This document shows, in pieces, positions 36,983-45,918 of a stretch of 64,000 bases of DNA. How positions within the stretch are numbered: position 1 is the stretch's first letter; each line of letters begins with the position of its first letter. Made by a program: the position numbers and the translations under genes. The stretch covers positions 124,001 to 188,000 of the forward strand of contig LXTR01000070.1 of NCBI GenBank assembly GCA_001683825.1, given 5' to 3'. The stretch comes from Flavobacteriaceae bacterium CP2B. GTDB lineage: Bacteria > Bacteroidota > Bacteroidia > Flavobacteriales > Flavobacteriaceae. The notes under the pieces were generated by a model, which did not search any database, had not been told where the DNA came from, and saw only the letters and a program-made list of their open reading frames with translations.

Positions 36983-37969
36983 ATGATTATGACATCAACG
37001 AAGACACCTATTGCCCCCAAAAGGAGGACGCACGCGCTTATCATATTCCTGCTGGTCTTGTTTGTGGTCCCCGGATGCAGGGAACAGCAAAAACCGGATC
37101 CGGCAGATAGCCGGGAACCGGAAACCATACCCGGGATTGCAATAGTGACTACGCACATGGACTTCAAGGTACAGGACACGATCAAATCGGGTTGGCAAAC
37201 CTTCCGATATACCAACAATTCCAGGGAACCGCATTTTTTCCTGCTCGAAAAATACCCGGAAGGCAAATCCATCGACAATGCCAGGAAGGAGATCATCCCG
37301 GTATTTCAACAGGGGATGGACCACATCAATAAAGGAGATATGGAGGCAGCGATGGCTGCCTTTGGGGCATTGCCGGAATGGTTCCCCGAAATCGTCTTCT
37401 GGGGCGGATCGGGTCTGATCTCGCCCGGGGAAACCGCGGTGAGCACCTTACCCATGGCACCGGGTTACTACGTGATGGAATGCTACGTTAAAATGGAGAA
37501 CGGGGTCTTTCACAGCGCCATGGGGATGGTGGAAGACCTGGTGGTCATGAGGGACTCAACGGGTATGGAACCCCCTGCGCCAACGGTATCCCTGTCCCTT
37601 TCAAAGGAAGAGGGTATTGTGGTTCATGATACCATTCGGGAAGGCATGCAGGTATTTGCTGTTACTTTTAGCGACCAGGGGCCTCATGAGCATTTTATCG
37701 GCCATGATGTGAACCTCCTGAAACTGGGAGATGATGCCGATGTTGAAGCCATTGCGCAATGGATGAACTGGACGGACCCCAAAGGCCTGATTTCCCCGCC
37801 CCCCCGGGGTGTTACATTTCTGGGTGGTGTCAACGAGATGCCGGCCGGGCAAACGGCCTATTTCACCGTGTCCCTGACCCCGGGCCGATACGCGCTTATT
37901 TCGGAAGTACCCAACCCTGCAGAAAAAAAGATGCTCAGGACCTTTCAGGTCATGGCGGAATCTCCCTGA
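36983..37969 (+). CDS. Lipoprotein with two related beta-rich (cupredoxin-like) domains, function unknown
   Basis: A 328-residue exported lipoprotein (lipobox PGC, Cys32). It has two copies of a similar unit: GWQTFRYTNNSREPHFFLLEK ... SPGETAVSTLPMAPGYYVMEC at about residues 70-165, and GMQVFAVTFSDQGPHEHFIGHD ... PAGQTAYFTVSLTPGRYALIS at about 220-320. Each has a His-containing strand (EPHFF, HEHF) and a late PGxY strand, which recalls cupredoxin-type sandwiches, although no blue-copper Cys ligand is seen. I do not recognise a function. It stands alone, 208 bases after modC and 156 bases before the GGT-like gene. Confidence 0.7.
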   Translation: MIMTSTKTPIAPKRRTHALIIFLLVLFVVPGCREQQKPDPADSREPETIPGIAIVTTHMDFKVQDTIKSGWQTFRYTNNSREPHFFLLEKYPEGKSIDNARKEIIPVFQQGMDHINKGDMEAAMAAFGALPEWFPEIVFWGGSGLISPGETAVSTLPMAPGYYVMECYVKMENGVFHSAMGMVEDLVVMRDSTGMEPPAPTVSLSLSKEEGIVVHDTIREGMQVFAVTFSDQGPHEHFIGHDVNLLKLGDDADVEAIAQWMNWTDPKGLISPPPRGVTFLGGVNEMPAGQTAYFTVSLTPGRYALISEVPNPAEKKMLRTFQVMAESP

Positions 37970-38125
37970 AAAAACCATTCACATAGCCTGTTTGGCCGCT
38001 ATCCCTTCTAAATTACCCGGTCTTTGGGGGCCAACTGCCGTATTTTCCTTATTTTTCGGGGAAGGTTCCCCGCAGTAATCTTACCGGGCGGGGTGCCTTC
38101 CTGAAAACCCTTAAACAGCACCCTT

Positions 38126-39829
38126 ATGAAAGCTACCTCAACCTCCGGCCCCGCCTTCCTCCTTGTCCTCCTGATGATCAGCCTTGCGCCCCTCTGTGCC
38201 CAGGACCGCATGGTCGGGAAGGCCTTTGTCACCAGGTCCGACGTGCTGGCCACTCAGGGAATGGCCGCCACCAGCCAACCACTGGCAACCCAGGTCGCCC
38301 TGGATATCCTTAAAAGGGGCGGCACTGCCGTGGATGCCGCTATTGCGGCCAATGCCTGCCTGGGCCTGATGGAACCGACCGGCTGCGGGATTGGGGGCGA
38401 CCTCTTCGCGATCGTCTGGGACGCCAAAGGGCAAAAACTCCATGGGCTGAATGCCAGTGGGCGTTCCCCGGCTTCCCTAAGCCTTGACTATTTCCAAAAG
38501 CAGGGGATGGACCGGATTCCGGGAGACGGTCCGCTACCGGTTTCGGTACCCGGATGTGTGGACGGCTGGTTTGAACTCCATGGCAAGTTTGGCAAATTAC
38601 CCATGGAGGAACTACTGGAACCAGCGATCTCCTATGCGGAAAATGGGTTCCCGGTTTCTGAGATCATCGCGGCCGGTATGTATGCCAATGGCCTTAAATT
38701 GTCAAAATACCCCGAATTCAGGAAAACCTATATGCCGGATGGGACCATGCCTGTCAAAGGGGAAGTTTTTAAAAACCCCGGCCTGGCCGGTACGCTCGCT
38801 AAAATTGCCCAGGGCGGCAGGGATGCGTTCTACAAGGGAGACATTGCACGGGTTATTGCCGGCTATATGAAGCAAAATGGAGGATTCCTCAGCTATGAGG
38901 ACCTCAGGGACCACCAATCAGAGTGGGTCACCCCTGTATCGACCAATTACCGCGGGTACGATGTCTGGGAGCTACCACCCAATGGGCAGGGAATCGCAGC
39001 CCTGCAGATGCTCAACATCCTGGAGGGTTATGACCTTTCAGAGCTGGGGTATGGCAGCCCTGAATACCTGCACCTGCTGGTGGAGGCCAAAAAGCTGGCT
39101 TTTGAGGACAGGGCCAAATTTTACGCGGATCCCGCCTTTAACGATATCCCTGTGGAATGGTTGATCTCCAAGGACTATGCTGCCGGGCGCAGGATCCTTA
39201 TCCAGGCGGATAAAAGCGCCTCCAGCTACGAACCGGGGGAACTACGGGACGGCGACACCATTTATATGACCGTGGCCGACAAGGATGGGAATATGATCTC
39301 GCTCATACAAAGCAATTACAGCGGGATGGGTTCGGGTATGACGCCAACAGGGCTGGGGTTCGTTTTACAGAACCGGGGGGCCCTCTTCAGCCTCGATCGG
39401 GGGCACCTGAATGTGTTTGAACCCGGCAAGCGTCCTTTTCATACCATCATTCCGGCCTTTGTGACCAGGAATGGGCAGCCATTCATGAGTTTCGGGCTCA
39501 TGGGCGGGTCCATGCAACCACAGGGGCATGTACAAGTACTGGTGAATATGATCGATTTTGGGATGGGCCTTCAGGAGGCCGGAGACGCCCCAAGGATCAA
39601 CCACAGCGGATCCTCCCAACCCACCGGGGAGCTGATGAAAGATGGAGGCGTCCTCTTTATGGAATCGGGCTTCCCCGCCGAAACCCTGCGCCAATTGAAC
39701 CTCATGGGGCACCGGCTGCAGATGACGGCCGCTCCTATTTTTGGCGGGTACCAGGCCATCATGATCAAAGACGGGGTATATTACGGGGCGTCTGAATCTC
39801 GCAAAGACGGGCATGCCGCAGGATATTAG
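38126..39829 (+). CDS. Gamma-glutamyltransferase family protein
   Basis: A 567-residue exported Ntn-hydrolase of the GGT family, which cleaves gamma-glutamyl bonds of glutathione and related peptides after self-cleavage into two subunits. A signal peptide covers about residues 1-25. Family stretches: RGGTAVDAAIAANACLGLMEP, GCGIGGDLFAIVWD, NASGRSPASLS, and the processing site with catalytic Thr378 in GDTIYMTVADKDGNMIS. Classical GGTs read TTH here; this protein has T-I-Y, so the second Thr is missing, and it may be an acylase- or hydrolase-type relative. Late motif YSGMGSGMTPTGLGFVLQNRG is conserved. A single gene in its context. Confidence 0.88.
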   Translation: MKATSTSGPAFLLVLLMISLAPLCAQDRMVGKAFVTRSDVLATQGMAATSQPLATQVALDILKRGGTAVDAAIAANACLGLMEPTGCGIGGDLFAIVWDAKGQKLHGLNASGRSPASLSLDYFQKQGMDRIPGDGPLPVSVPGCVDGWFELHGKFGKLPMEELLEPAISYAENGFPVSEIIAAGMYANGLKLSKYPEFRKTYMPDGTMPVKGEVFKNPGLAGTLAKIAQGGRDAFYKGDIARVIAGYMKQNGGFLSYEDLRDHQSEWVTPVSTNYRGYDVWELPPNGQGIAALQMLNILEGYDLSELGYGSPEYLHLLVEAKKLAFEDRAKFYADPAFNDIPVEWLISKDYAAGRRILIQADKSASSYEPGELRDGDTIYMTVADKDGNMISLIQSNYSGMGSGMTPTGLGFVLQNRGALFSLDRGHLNVFEPGKRPFHTIIPAFVTRNGQPFMSFGLMGGSMQPQGHVQVLVNMIDFGMGLQEAGDAPRINHSGSSQPTGELMKDGGVLFMESGFPAETLRQLNLMGHRLQMTAAPIFGGYQAIMIKDGVYYGASESRKDGHAAGY

Positions 39830-39971
39830 GGGGCGATGCCGGCCAGCCCCCGGCACTCCCTTTATGCCGCGCCCAACGACCCAACCGCCAGGGAAAGGAT
39901 GGCAACCTGCGGCAGCACCTGGTTGCAGCCAGGGCCCTCCTCCCTCGCGAACAGCGCATGCATTTTTAGTT

Positions 39972-39979
39972 TATATTTA
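39972..39979 (+). promoter_or_regulatory. Candidate -7 element of the FAH/SMP-30/SDR cluster
   Basis: TATATTTA, one base off TAnnTTTG, 22 bases before the FAH-family start. Confidence 0.35.
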
Positions 39980-40001
39980 TCCCTCAACCTAAATACAACC
40001 A

Positions 40002-40847
40002 ATGAAATTAGTACGATTCGGAGAAAAAGGAAATGAAAAACCGGGGGTCCTCCTAAATGGTAAACGAAAGGATTGTTCCCATGAATTTGAAGATTGGAAC
40101 CGGGCCTTCTTCCAGGGGGATGGCCTTGTGAAACTCGAAAACTTCCTGAAAAATCACGGGGATGGTTTGCCGGATGTGCCTGAATCCGTCAGGCATGCCT
40201 CCTGTATAGCCCGTCCGGGCATGATCATGTGCATAGGCCTCAACTATTCTGACCATGCCAAGGAGTCCAACATGAGCCTTCCTGCAGAGCCTATAATCTT
40301 TGGAAAGGCCACCAATACGATGAACGGTCCTTTCGATGATGTTAGCATCCCACTAAAGGGTGACAAGACCGATTACGAAATTGAGTTGGGGGTAGTCCTG
40401 AAAAAGGACGTTACCTACCTCGCCAGCGAAGCGGAGGCCGAAGCGGCCATCGCCGGGTACTGCATCGTCAATGACCTTTCCGAAAGGGCCTTCCAACTCG
40501 AGCGCGGCGGACAGTGGATCAAGGGGAAATCCTGCCCGGGTTTCAGCCCTGCTGGCCCCTTCCTCTGTACACCGGACAGCCTGGGCGACGTACACAACCT
40601 ATCCATGGAACTCAAAGTAAACGGCCAGGTCCGCCAAAAAGGGAATACCCGCTACATGGTTTTTAAACCCGCCTATTTGGTATACTACCTTTCCCAGTTC
40701 ATGACCCTGGAGGCCGGCGACCTTATTTCTACCGGCACGCCTGCCGGGGTGGCGTTGGGCATGGATCCGCCGGCCTATTTGCAAAAAGGGGATGTGTCTG
40801 AACTCACCATCGAGGGCCTGGGAAGCCAGAAACAGCGTTATATCTAA
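40002..40847 (+). CDS. Fumarylacetoacetate hydrolase family protein
   Basis: A 281-residue cytosolic metal-dependent C-C hydrolase or hydratase of the FAH family. Core motifs: IMCIGLNYSDHAKESNMSLP, PIIFGKATNTMNGPFDD, and the metal-site stretch TDYEIELGVVLKKD with acidic ligands, then ISTGTPAGVALGMDPP near the end. Members with this wording act on 2,4-diketo-3-deoxy sugar acids (for example in fucose/rhamnose oxidation) or on catechol meta-cleavage products. The next genes encode an SMP-30 lactonase (6 bases away) and an SDR dehydrogenase, which fits an oxidative sugar-acid route. Confidence 0.9.
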   Translation: MKLVRFGEKGNEKPGVLLNGKRKDCSHEFEDWNRAFFQGDGLVKLENFLKNHGDGLPDVPESVRHASCIARPGMIMCIGLNYSDHAKESNMSLPAEPIIFGKATNTMNGPFDDVSIPLKGDKTDYEIELGVVLKKDVTYLASEAEAEAAIAGYCIVNDLSERAFQLERGGQWIKGKSCPGFSPAGPFLCTPDSLGDVHNLSMELKVNGQVRQKGNTRYMVFKPAYLVYYLSQFMTLEAGDLISTGTPAGVALGMDPPAYLQKGDVSELTIEGLGSQKQRYI

Positions 40848-40853
40848 GTCCTC

Positions 40854-41750
40854 ATGCCGGCAACCACCCACCTGAAATCCCGGTTGCTCTATAACGCCCG
40901 CGCCACCCTGGGGGAAGGCCCGGTTTGGGACCCGCGTCGGGGTGTCCTTTTTTGGGTAGACATCGAGGGTGGCAGGCTCCATGGCCACCACCTCAAAAGC
41001 GGTGAAAACACCGCCTGGGAATTTGACGGGATGATAGGGGCAGTGATCCCGGAATGTAGTGGCCGTTATATCGTGGCCCATGAAAAAGGGCTAAAGTTGT
41101 TTGACCCGGAGGGTGGGAAAACCGAACCCCTCGGGCTGCTTGCCAACACAGAGCCCCGCCTGCGGTTCAATGACGGAAAATGCGATCCTTCGGGCAACCT
41201 GTGGATCGGCACCATGGACAAGGAACTCGCCCCCGGGGCAGGGAAACTTTACCGGGTAAGCAAATCCCGTGGAACATCGGCCATCCTGGATGGCACCACG
41301 GTTTCCAACGGCATGGCCTGGTCAGCGGACCACCGCATCTATTATTATATAGATTCTGCCACCTTTGAGGTATGGCGTTTTGACTATGATCCGCAAAGCG
41401 CGGAAATCAGCAATAAAACCGTAGCCTTTGGCATCCCCGAAAAAATGGGGGCCCCGGACGGGATGTGTATTGACCTGGATGGAAAATTATGGATCGCCCA
41501 TTGGGGGGGGCACTGTGTCCGCCGGTGGGACCCTGTTACCGGGGAGGTCCTCCAGACTATTGAAGTAGCGGCGCCCCATGTAACCTCCTGCTGTTTTGGA
41601 GGGGACGCCATGGACGCATTGTATATCACCACGGCGAGGAGTGGGCTCTCCCCATGGGAACTGGAAAAGTTCCCGTTGAGCGGGGGGTTGTTTTGCTGTC
41701 CTGTAAAAACCCGGGGGGCAACCGCTTCCTGTTTTAAATTAAACCTGTAG
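40854..41750 (+). CDS. SMP-30/gluconolactonase/LRE family lactonase
   Basis: A 298-residue cytosolic propeller enzyme of the SMP-30 family, expected to open sugar 1,4- or 1,5-lactones. Metal-site motifs: ARATLGEGPVWDPRRGVLFWVDIEGG (Glu ligand), RFNDGKCDPSGNLWIGTMD, VSNGMAWSADHRIYYYIDS (Asn ligand) and PDGMCIDLDGKLWIAHW (Asp ligand). No signal peptide, unlike the relative at 8511. It is embedded between the FAH-family gene and an SDR gene with gaps of 6 and 1 bases, a firm operon. Confidence 0.92.
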   Translation: MPATTHLKSRLLYNARATLGEGPVWDPRRGVLFWVDIEGGRLHGHHLKSGENTAWEFDGMIGAVIPECSGRYIVAHEKGLKLFDPEGGKTEPLGLLANTEPRLRFNDGKCDPSGNLWIGTMDKELAPGAGKLYRVSKSRGTSAILDGTTVSNGMAWSADHRIYYYIDSATFEVWRFDYDPQSAEISNKTVAFGIPEKMGAPDGMCIDLDGKLWIAHWGGHCVRRWDPVTGEVLQTIEVAAPHVTSCCFGGDAMDALYITTARSGLSPWELEKFPLSGGLFCCPVKTRGATASCFKLNL

Positions 41751-41751
41751 T

Positions 41752-42540
41752 ATGATGTATCCGAGTTTAAAAAATAAGGTGAGCCTTATCACCGGGGCCG
41801 GGGCCGGCATCGGCTATACCCTGGCCGAAGCCTTGTTGAAAGCCGGGGGGAAAGTGGTCCTCAACGATATCAGCCCCGGGTTGGCCAGGGCCTCGGCCAA
41901 AGCCCTGGATGCCAAATACCCGGGTCGCTGTTTGCCCTTCGCCGGGGATGCCGGATCTGTAGCCGTCATCGATACCATGCTGGCCTTTACCCTGGAAGAA
42001 TTTGGTACGCTTGATTTTGCGGTCGCCAATGCCGGCCTCACCAAGTTTGGCGATTTCTTTGACTTTACGCCCGAAGATTTCCAGAAGGTCCTCCACGTAA
42101 ATCTTCAGGGGAGCTTTTTCCTAACCCAGCGCGCAGCCCAGATCATGCGGAAGCATCAACGCGGCGGCCGGGTGCTACTCATGTCGTCTGTGACCGGGAT
42201 CCAGTGTTTTCCCGACCTTTCGGCCTATTCAATGACCAAGGCGGCCCTGCAGATGATGGCCCGCAACCTGGTACTGGCGCTCGCACCCTATAAGATCACG
42301 ATCAACGCGGTTGCCCCGGGGGCAACGCTCACCGAACGCACCCGGGAAGAAGAACCCGATTATGCGGGCACCTGGAGCATCCTTACCCCCATGGGGAGGG
42401 TGGGCACTCCCGCTGACGTAACCAATACCTGCCTTTTCCTGCTTTCGGACCAGGCATCGCATACGACCGGGCAGACCCTGGTAGTGGATGGGGGTTGGAC
42501 CGCTGTCGGGCGCAGCCCCAAGGACCTGGAACCCCGGTAA
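41752..42540 (+). CDS. Short-chain dehydrogenase/reductase (sugar or sugar-acid oxidoreductase)
   Basis: A 262-residue classical SDR. Cofactor motif SLITGAGAGIGYTLAEA, NAG at VANAGLTKFGD, catalytic Ser in LLMSSVTGIQ, and YSMTKAALQM as the Tyr-x-x-x-Lys pair. The second-strand acidic residue in VLNDISPG suggests NAD rather than NADP. Closest in wording to L-fucose or L-rhamnose type dehydrogenases and 2-keto-3-deoxy-fuconate dehydrogenases, but the substrate is inferred from the lactonase/FAH neighbours. Starts 1 base after the lactonase; the esterase gene follows after 63 bases. Confidence 0.91.
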   Translation: MMYPSLKNKVSLITGAGAGIGYTLAEALLKAGGKVVLNDISPGLARASAKALDAKYPGRCLPFAGDAGSVAVIDTMLAFTLEEFGTLDFAVANAGLTKFGDFFDFTPEDFQKVLHVNLQGSFFLTQRAAQIMRKHQRGGRVLLMSSVTGIQCFPDLSAYSMTKAALQMMARNLVLALAPYKITINAVAPGATLTERTREEEPDYAGTWSILTPMGRVGTPADVTNTCLFLLSDQASHTTGQTLVVDGGWTAVGRSPKDLEPR

Positions 42541-42603
42541 GACGGGAATCAAACAGGCATATCCCCTCCCACATAACACCAATAAAACCTTAAACCATAC
42601 CAG

Positions 42604-43467
42604 ATGAAGCATCCCATTGCCACCCTCCTTGTAGCCCTTGCCTGCTACAGCCCCCTAAGCGCTCAGGACGGAAAGGTTTTTGACAACCTCAGCGTCTACA
42701 GCACCCTTTTGAAAGGGGAACGTAAATTTGCCCTCTACCTGCCGCCGGACTATGAAAGCTCCCAAAGGAGCTATCCGGTACTCTACCTTTTGCATGGTGG
42801 GGGAGACGACCAGACCGGCTGGGTACAATTTGGGGAAGTCCTGCACATTGCCGACAAGGCCATACGCGAAGGGAAGGCTACCCCCATGATCATTGTTATG
42901 CCCGATGCCAATACCGGCAGGCGGGGATACTTTAACAGTCCCGACGGCCAGTGGCGATATGAGGATTTCTTTTTTGAAGAACTGATGCCGTATGTAGAAA
43001 AGCAGTACCGTATCAAGGGCGAAAAACGGTTCCGGGCTGTGGCCGGGCTGTCTATGGGTGGAGGGGGTTCTTTTATGTATGCCCTGCACCGTCCGGAGCT
43101 CTTCTCATCGGCCTGCCCGTTGAGCGCCTCGGTCGGGGCCCTGACCCTGGATGACCTGAAAGAACGCCTGGAACGCAGGGGGGAAACGTATCAAGAGGCA
43201 GATCTTCAGGCGTATCATGAGCGGCACAACGCCCTCTCACTTATCGAAAGTGTCCCGGACGAGGCGCTCCGATCGGTACGCTGGTTCATCGATTGCGGGG
43301 ATGACGATTTCCTCTACGAGGGAAACAGCAGGGTGCACATCGCCCTGAGGAAAAAAGAGGTTCCGCATGAATACCGCGTTCGCGACGGGGGGCATACCTG
43401 GACCTACTGGCGGGAATCGCTACCCGAAGTACTCCGGTTTGTTTCCCAGGCTTTTCACCAATACTGA
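42604..43467 (+). CDS. Exported esterase, alpha/beta-hydrolase (esterase D/enterochelin-esterase type)
   Basis: A 287-residue secreted serine hydrolase. Signal peptide of about 21 residues (ends PLSAQ). Catalytic elements: nucleophile Ser150 in AGLSMGG, an acid in the FIDCGDDDFLYEGN stretch and His in DGGHTWTYWRESL. PVLYLLHGGGDDQTGW is the usual strand 3 and oxyanion-loop segment. Similar enzymes act on feruloyl, acetyl-xylan or other sugar esters in Bacteroidota. The 63-base gap to the SDR gene leaves open whether it belongs to the sugar-acid operon. Confidence 0.87.
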   Translation: MKHPIATLLVALACYSPLSAQDGKVFDNLSVYSTLLKGERKFALYLPPDYESSQRSYPVLYLLHGGGDDQTGWVQFGEVLHIADKAIREGKATPMIIVMPDANTGRRGYFNSPDGQWRYEDFFFEELMPYVEKQYRIKGEKRFRAVAGLSMGGGGSFMYALHRPELFSSACPLSASVGALTLDDLKERLERRGETYQEADLQAYHERHNALSLIESVPDEALRSVRWFIDCGDDDFLYEGNSRVHIALRKKEVPHEYRVRDGGHTWTYWRESLPEVLRFVSQAFHQY

Positions 43468-43562
43468 TTGACGGCACCACCCCCGCACCAGGACCGCTGC
43501 CCGTCGGACAAAAATAACGTACTGGCTATAAATTGTTTAGGGATTTTTAAGTATCTTAGGTT

Positions 43563-43596
43563 GCTTTGTCCTCCATTAAAAAAAACGAGGCAAAGC
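43563..43596 (+). promoter_or_regulatory. 5'-UTR stem-loop ahead of the DinB-like gene
   Basis: GCTTTG (43563-43568) plus CCTC (43570-43573) pair with GAGG (43587-43590) and CAAAGC (43591-43596), one bulged T. It starts just after a TATCTTAG -7-like element (43552-43559), so it would sit at the very 5' end of the transcript. Confidence 0.4.
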
Positions 43597-43640
43597 CGAC
43601 CTTTAAAACTTCAACAATCAACAATTTAAAACCGTGTGTT

Positions 43641-44246
43641 ATGAAAAAAATTGGTATCCTGGTCCTTGCATTGACCCTGTTTGGTTTTGGCCTTTACGAA
43701 TTCAAAATCAGCGATGAGGAACGTACCAAGGCCATAGATCACCTCACCCAAACCCGGGAAAACCTCCTCAGTGTGGTTGAAGGGTTAAGTGACGAGCAAT
43801 TGAACTACAAGCCCTCAGAGGAGGCCTGGTCCATCGCCGAGTGCGTAGAACACCTAGCCATCTCCGAAAATGCCATCTTTGAGGCGGTTTCGGGTGCCAT
43901 ACAGGTAACTGCCGATGCCTCGCGCCGCACCGAAGTGGCGATGACCGATGAGGAATTACTGGGCATGATTACCAACCGTTCCAACAAGATAAAAACCTCC
44001 GAGGCCTTTGAACCTTCGGGAAAGTTTGGCAGCTATGAAGAAACCCTGGATGCCTTCCTGAACAAGCGTGCGGAAAATATACAGTATGTGCAGACCACCG
44101 AAGACGACCTCAGGAATCATTACAGCCAATTCCCATTTGGAACCCTGGACGCCTATCAGGTCATCCTGTTTATGTCCGGCCATTCGGAAAGGCACACCCA
44201 ACAGATGGAAGAGGTCATGGCAGATCCCGGCTTCCCCCAGGAATGA
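43641..44246 (+). CDS. DinB-like four-helix protein with N-terminal membrane anchor
   Basis: A 201-residue protein of the DinB/YfiT-like superfamily, a four-helix bundle with a metal site of three histidines. The ATG at 43641 is chosen because it starts a hydrophobic segment (MKKIGILVLALTLFGFGLYEF), so it is probably exported or anchored, unusual since most DinB-like proteins are cytosolic. Possible metal-site histidines are in AECVEHLAISE and FMSGHSERHTQQMEEV. Function is not settled for this group (stress-linked thiol transferases are the known exemplars). It stands alone between the esterase and the symporter gene. Confidence 0.78.
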   Translation: MKKIGILVLALTLFGFGLYEFKISDEERTKAIDHLTQTRENLLSVVEGLSDEQLNYKPSEEAWSIAECVEHLAISENAIFEAVSGAIQVTADASRRTEVAMTDEELLGMITNRSNKIKTSEAFEPSGKFGSYEETLDAFLNKRAENIQYVQTTEDDLRNHYSQFPFGTLDAYQVILFMSGHSERHTQQMEEVMADPGFPQE

Positions 44247-44319
44247 CCTTTGCGGGGGCCGATGCTATTTTTGACCATTTTTTTTGGTAGAGGGGCGGCA
44301 GGGAATTACTTTTAAGGGC

Positions 44320-45918
44320 ATGACCTTACTGACCTTTCTGCTCTTTACCGGCTTTGTGGCTTTTTTTGCCACCTGGAAGCTGCGGAGGGATTCCCTCGGC
44401 ACTCAGGATGGCTATTTTTTGGGCGGGCGTTCTTTGACCGGGGTGGTCATCGCCGGATCCCTGTTACTCACGAATATATCCACAGAGCATTTGGTAGGCA
44501 TGAATGGCTCGGCCTACAAGAACGGCGCCATCATTGTCGCCTGGGAGGTTACTTCCGCCCTGGCCCTGGTACTGGCTGCCTTGTATTTTGCACCCCGTTA
44601 CCTTAAAATGGGGCTTACGACCATCCCTGAATTCCTGGAAAAAAGGTTTGACGGCTTAACCCGCACCCTGGTTGCCCTGTTACTGATCATTTCCTTTGTA
44701 GCCACCTTATTGCCTATCGTCCTGTATACCGGTGCCCTGAATATTGAGGCCATATTCGAGATCTCCGACCTTTTGGAGATCAGCAGGAGCGAAGGCATTT
44801 GGGTCACCATCCTGGTGGTAGGGGGGCTTGGGGCTGCCTATGCCGTTTTCGGGGGGCTCAAAATGGTAGCTTATACTGATACCATCAATGGATTTGGTTT
44901 ACTGGTGGCGGGGCTCATGGTACCCATCCTCGCTTTGCTCAGTATTGGCGATGGCAATGTATTGAGCGGGATGCGCACCGTATTTGAGCACAGCCCGGAA
45001 AAATTCAATGTCATCAGCAACGAACCCGGCGTGGGGTCTGGATCCCGTTCGGCTATTTTGCCCTTTGAAGTGCTTTTTACAGGGCTGATGGTCAACCAGG
45101 TGTATTTCTGGACCATGCACCAATCCATCATACAGCGGGTACTGGGGGCGGTAAGCCTTAAGGAAGCGCAGAAAGGCCTGCTGTTCACCGGCCTGCTCAA
45201 AATCCTGGTACCGCTGATTATCGTGCTCCCCGGGCTGATTGGGTTCTATCATTTTGGGGAGGCCTGGTACCACGATCCGGACCGTGTTTACCCCCTCCTG
45301 GTGAAAATGGTCCTCCCCGCCTGGCTGACGGGGTTCTTTGTAGCCGTTATGACCGGGGCCATCCTGACTACCTTCAACAGTGCCTTGAACAGTGCGGCCA
45401 CCGTGTTCAGCCTTGGTATCTACAAGCGGTATCTGCGCGTCAATGCCACAGAATCCCACCTGGTTTCCATAGGGAAATGGACCTCGGCCATCCTGGCTGT
45501 TTTCGCCATTGGCATTGCCCCCTTTGTGGCAGACGCCCCCGAAGGACTGTACCAACTGCTGCAACAGTTAAACGGCATTTTCTTTATCCCCATCGCCAGT
45601 GTGATCATCGCGGGTTTCCTGTTTCCCAGGGTATCGGCGACCGGGGCCAGGGCAGGCCTGGCCTTTGGGCTGGCATTTTATGTCTTTACCTATTATTTGT
45701 GGGAAGTGGACCTGCATTTCGTACACCTTTGGGGCATAGAATTCCTGCTGAATATCGGAGTAATGCACCTGGTATCTGTCCTGCGCCCGCAAGGGGAGCC
45801 ATTTGTGATGCAGGATGCGGGGAAGGTGGGGCTGGCCCCCTGGAAACACGCCCGTGCTTTCAGCCTTTTTCTGATACTATTCACCATATTTTTGTATCTT
45901 TTCCTTGGAAATGTCTGA
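44320..45918 (+). CDS. SLC5-type sodium:solute symporter
   Basis: A 532-residue inner-membrane symporter with about thirteen to fourteen hydrophobic segments. Starts with ATG at 44320 (MTLLTFLLFTGFVAFFATW); the TTG at 44284 is unlikely. SSS-family signs: SLTGVVIAGSLLLTNISTEHLVGMNGSAYKNG, TTIPEFLEKRFDG and WLTGFFVAVMTGAILTTFNSALNSAATVFS (the sodium-site region). These match the sugar/inositol branch of SLC5. It overlaps the next gene, myo-inositol oxygenase, by 8 bases, so inositol is the most economical substrate hypothesis. Confidence 0.9.
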   Translation: MTLLTFLLFTGFVAFFATWKLRRDSLGTQDGYFLGGRSLTGVVIAGSLLLTNISTEHLVGMNGSAYKNGAIIVAWEVTSALALVLAALYFAPRYLKMGLTTIPEFLEKRFDGLTRTLVALLLIISFVATLLPIVLYTGALNIEAIFEISDLLEISRSEGIWVTILVVGGLGAAYAVFGGLKMVAYTDTINGFGLLVAGLMVPILALLSIGDGNVLSGMRTVFEHSPEKFNVISNEPGVGSGSRSAILPFEVLFTGLMVNQVYFWTMHQSIIQRVLGAVSLKEAQKGLLFTGLLKILVPLIIVLPGLIGFYHFGEAWYHDPDRVYPLLVKMVLPAWLTGFFVAVMTGAILTTFNSALNSAATVFSLGIYKRYLRVNATESHLVSIGKWTSAILAVFAIGIAPFVADAPEGLYQLLQQLNGIFFIPIASVIIAGFLFPRVSATGARAGLAFGLAFYVFTYYLWEVDLHFVHLWGIEFLLNIGVMHLVSVLRPQGEPFVMQDAGKVGLAPWKHARAFSLFLILFTIFLYLFLGNV

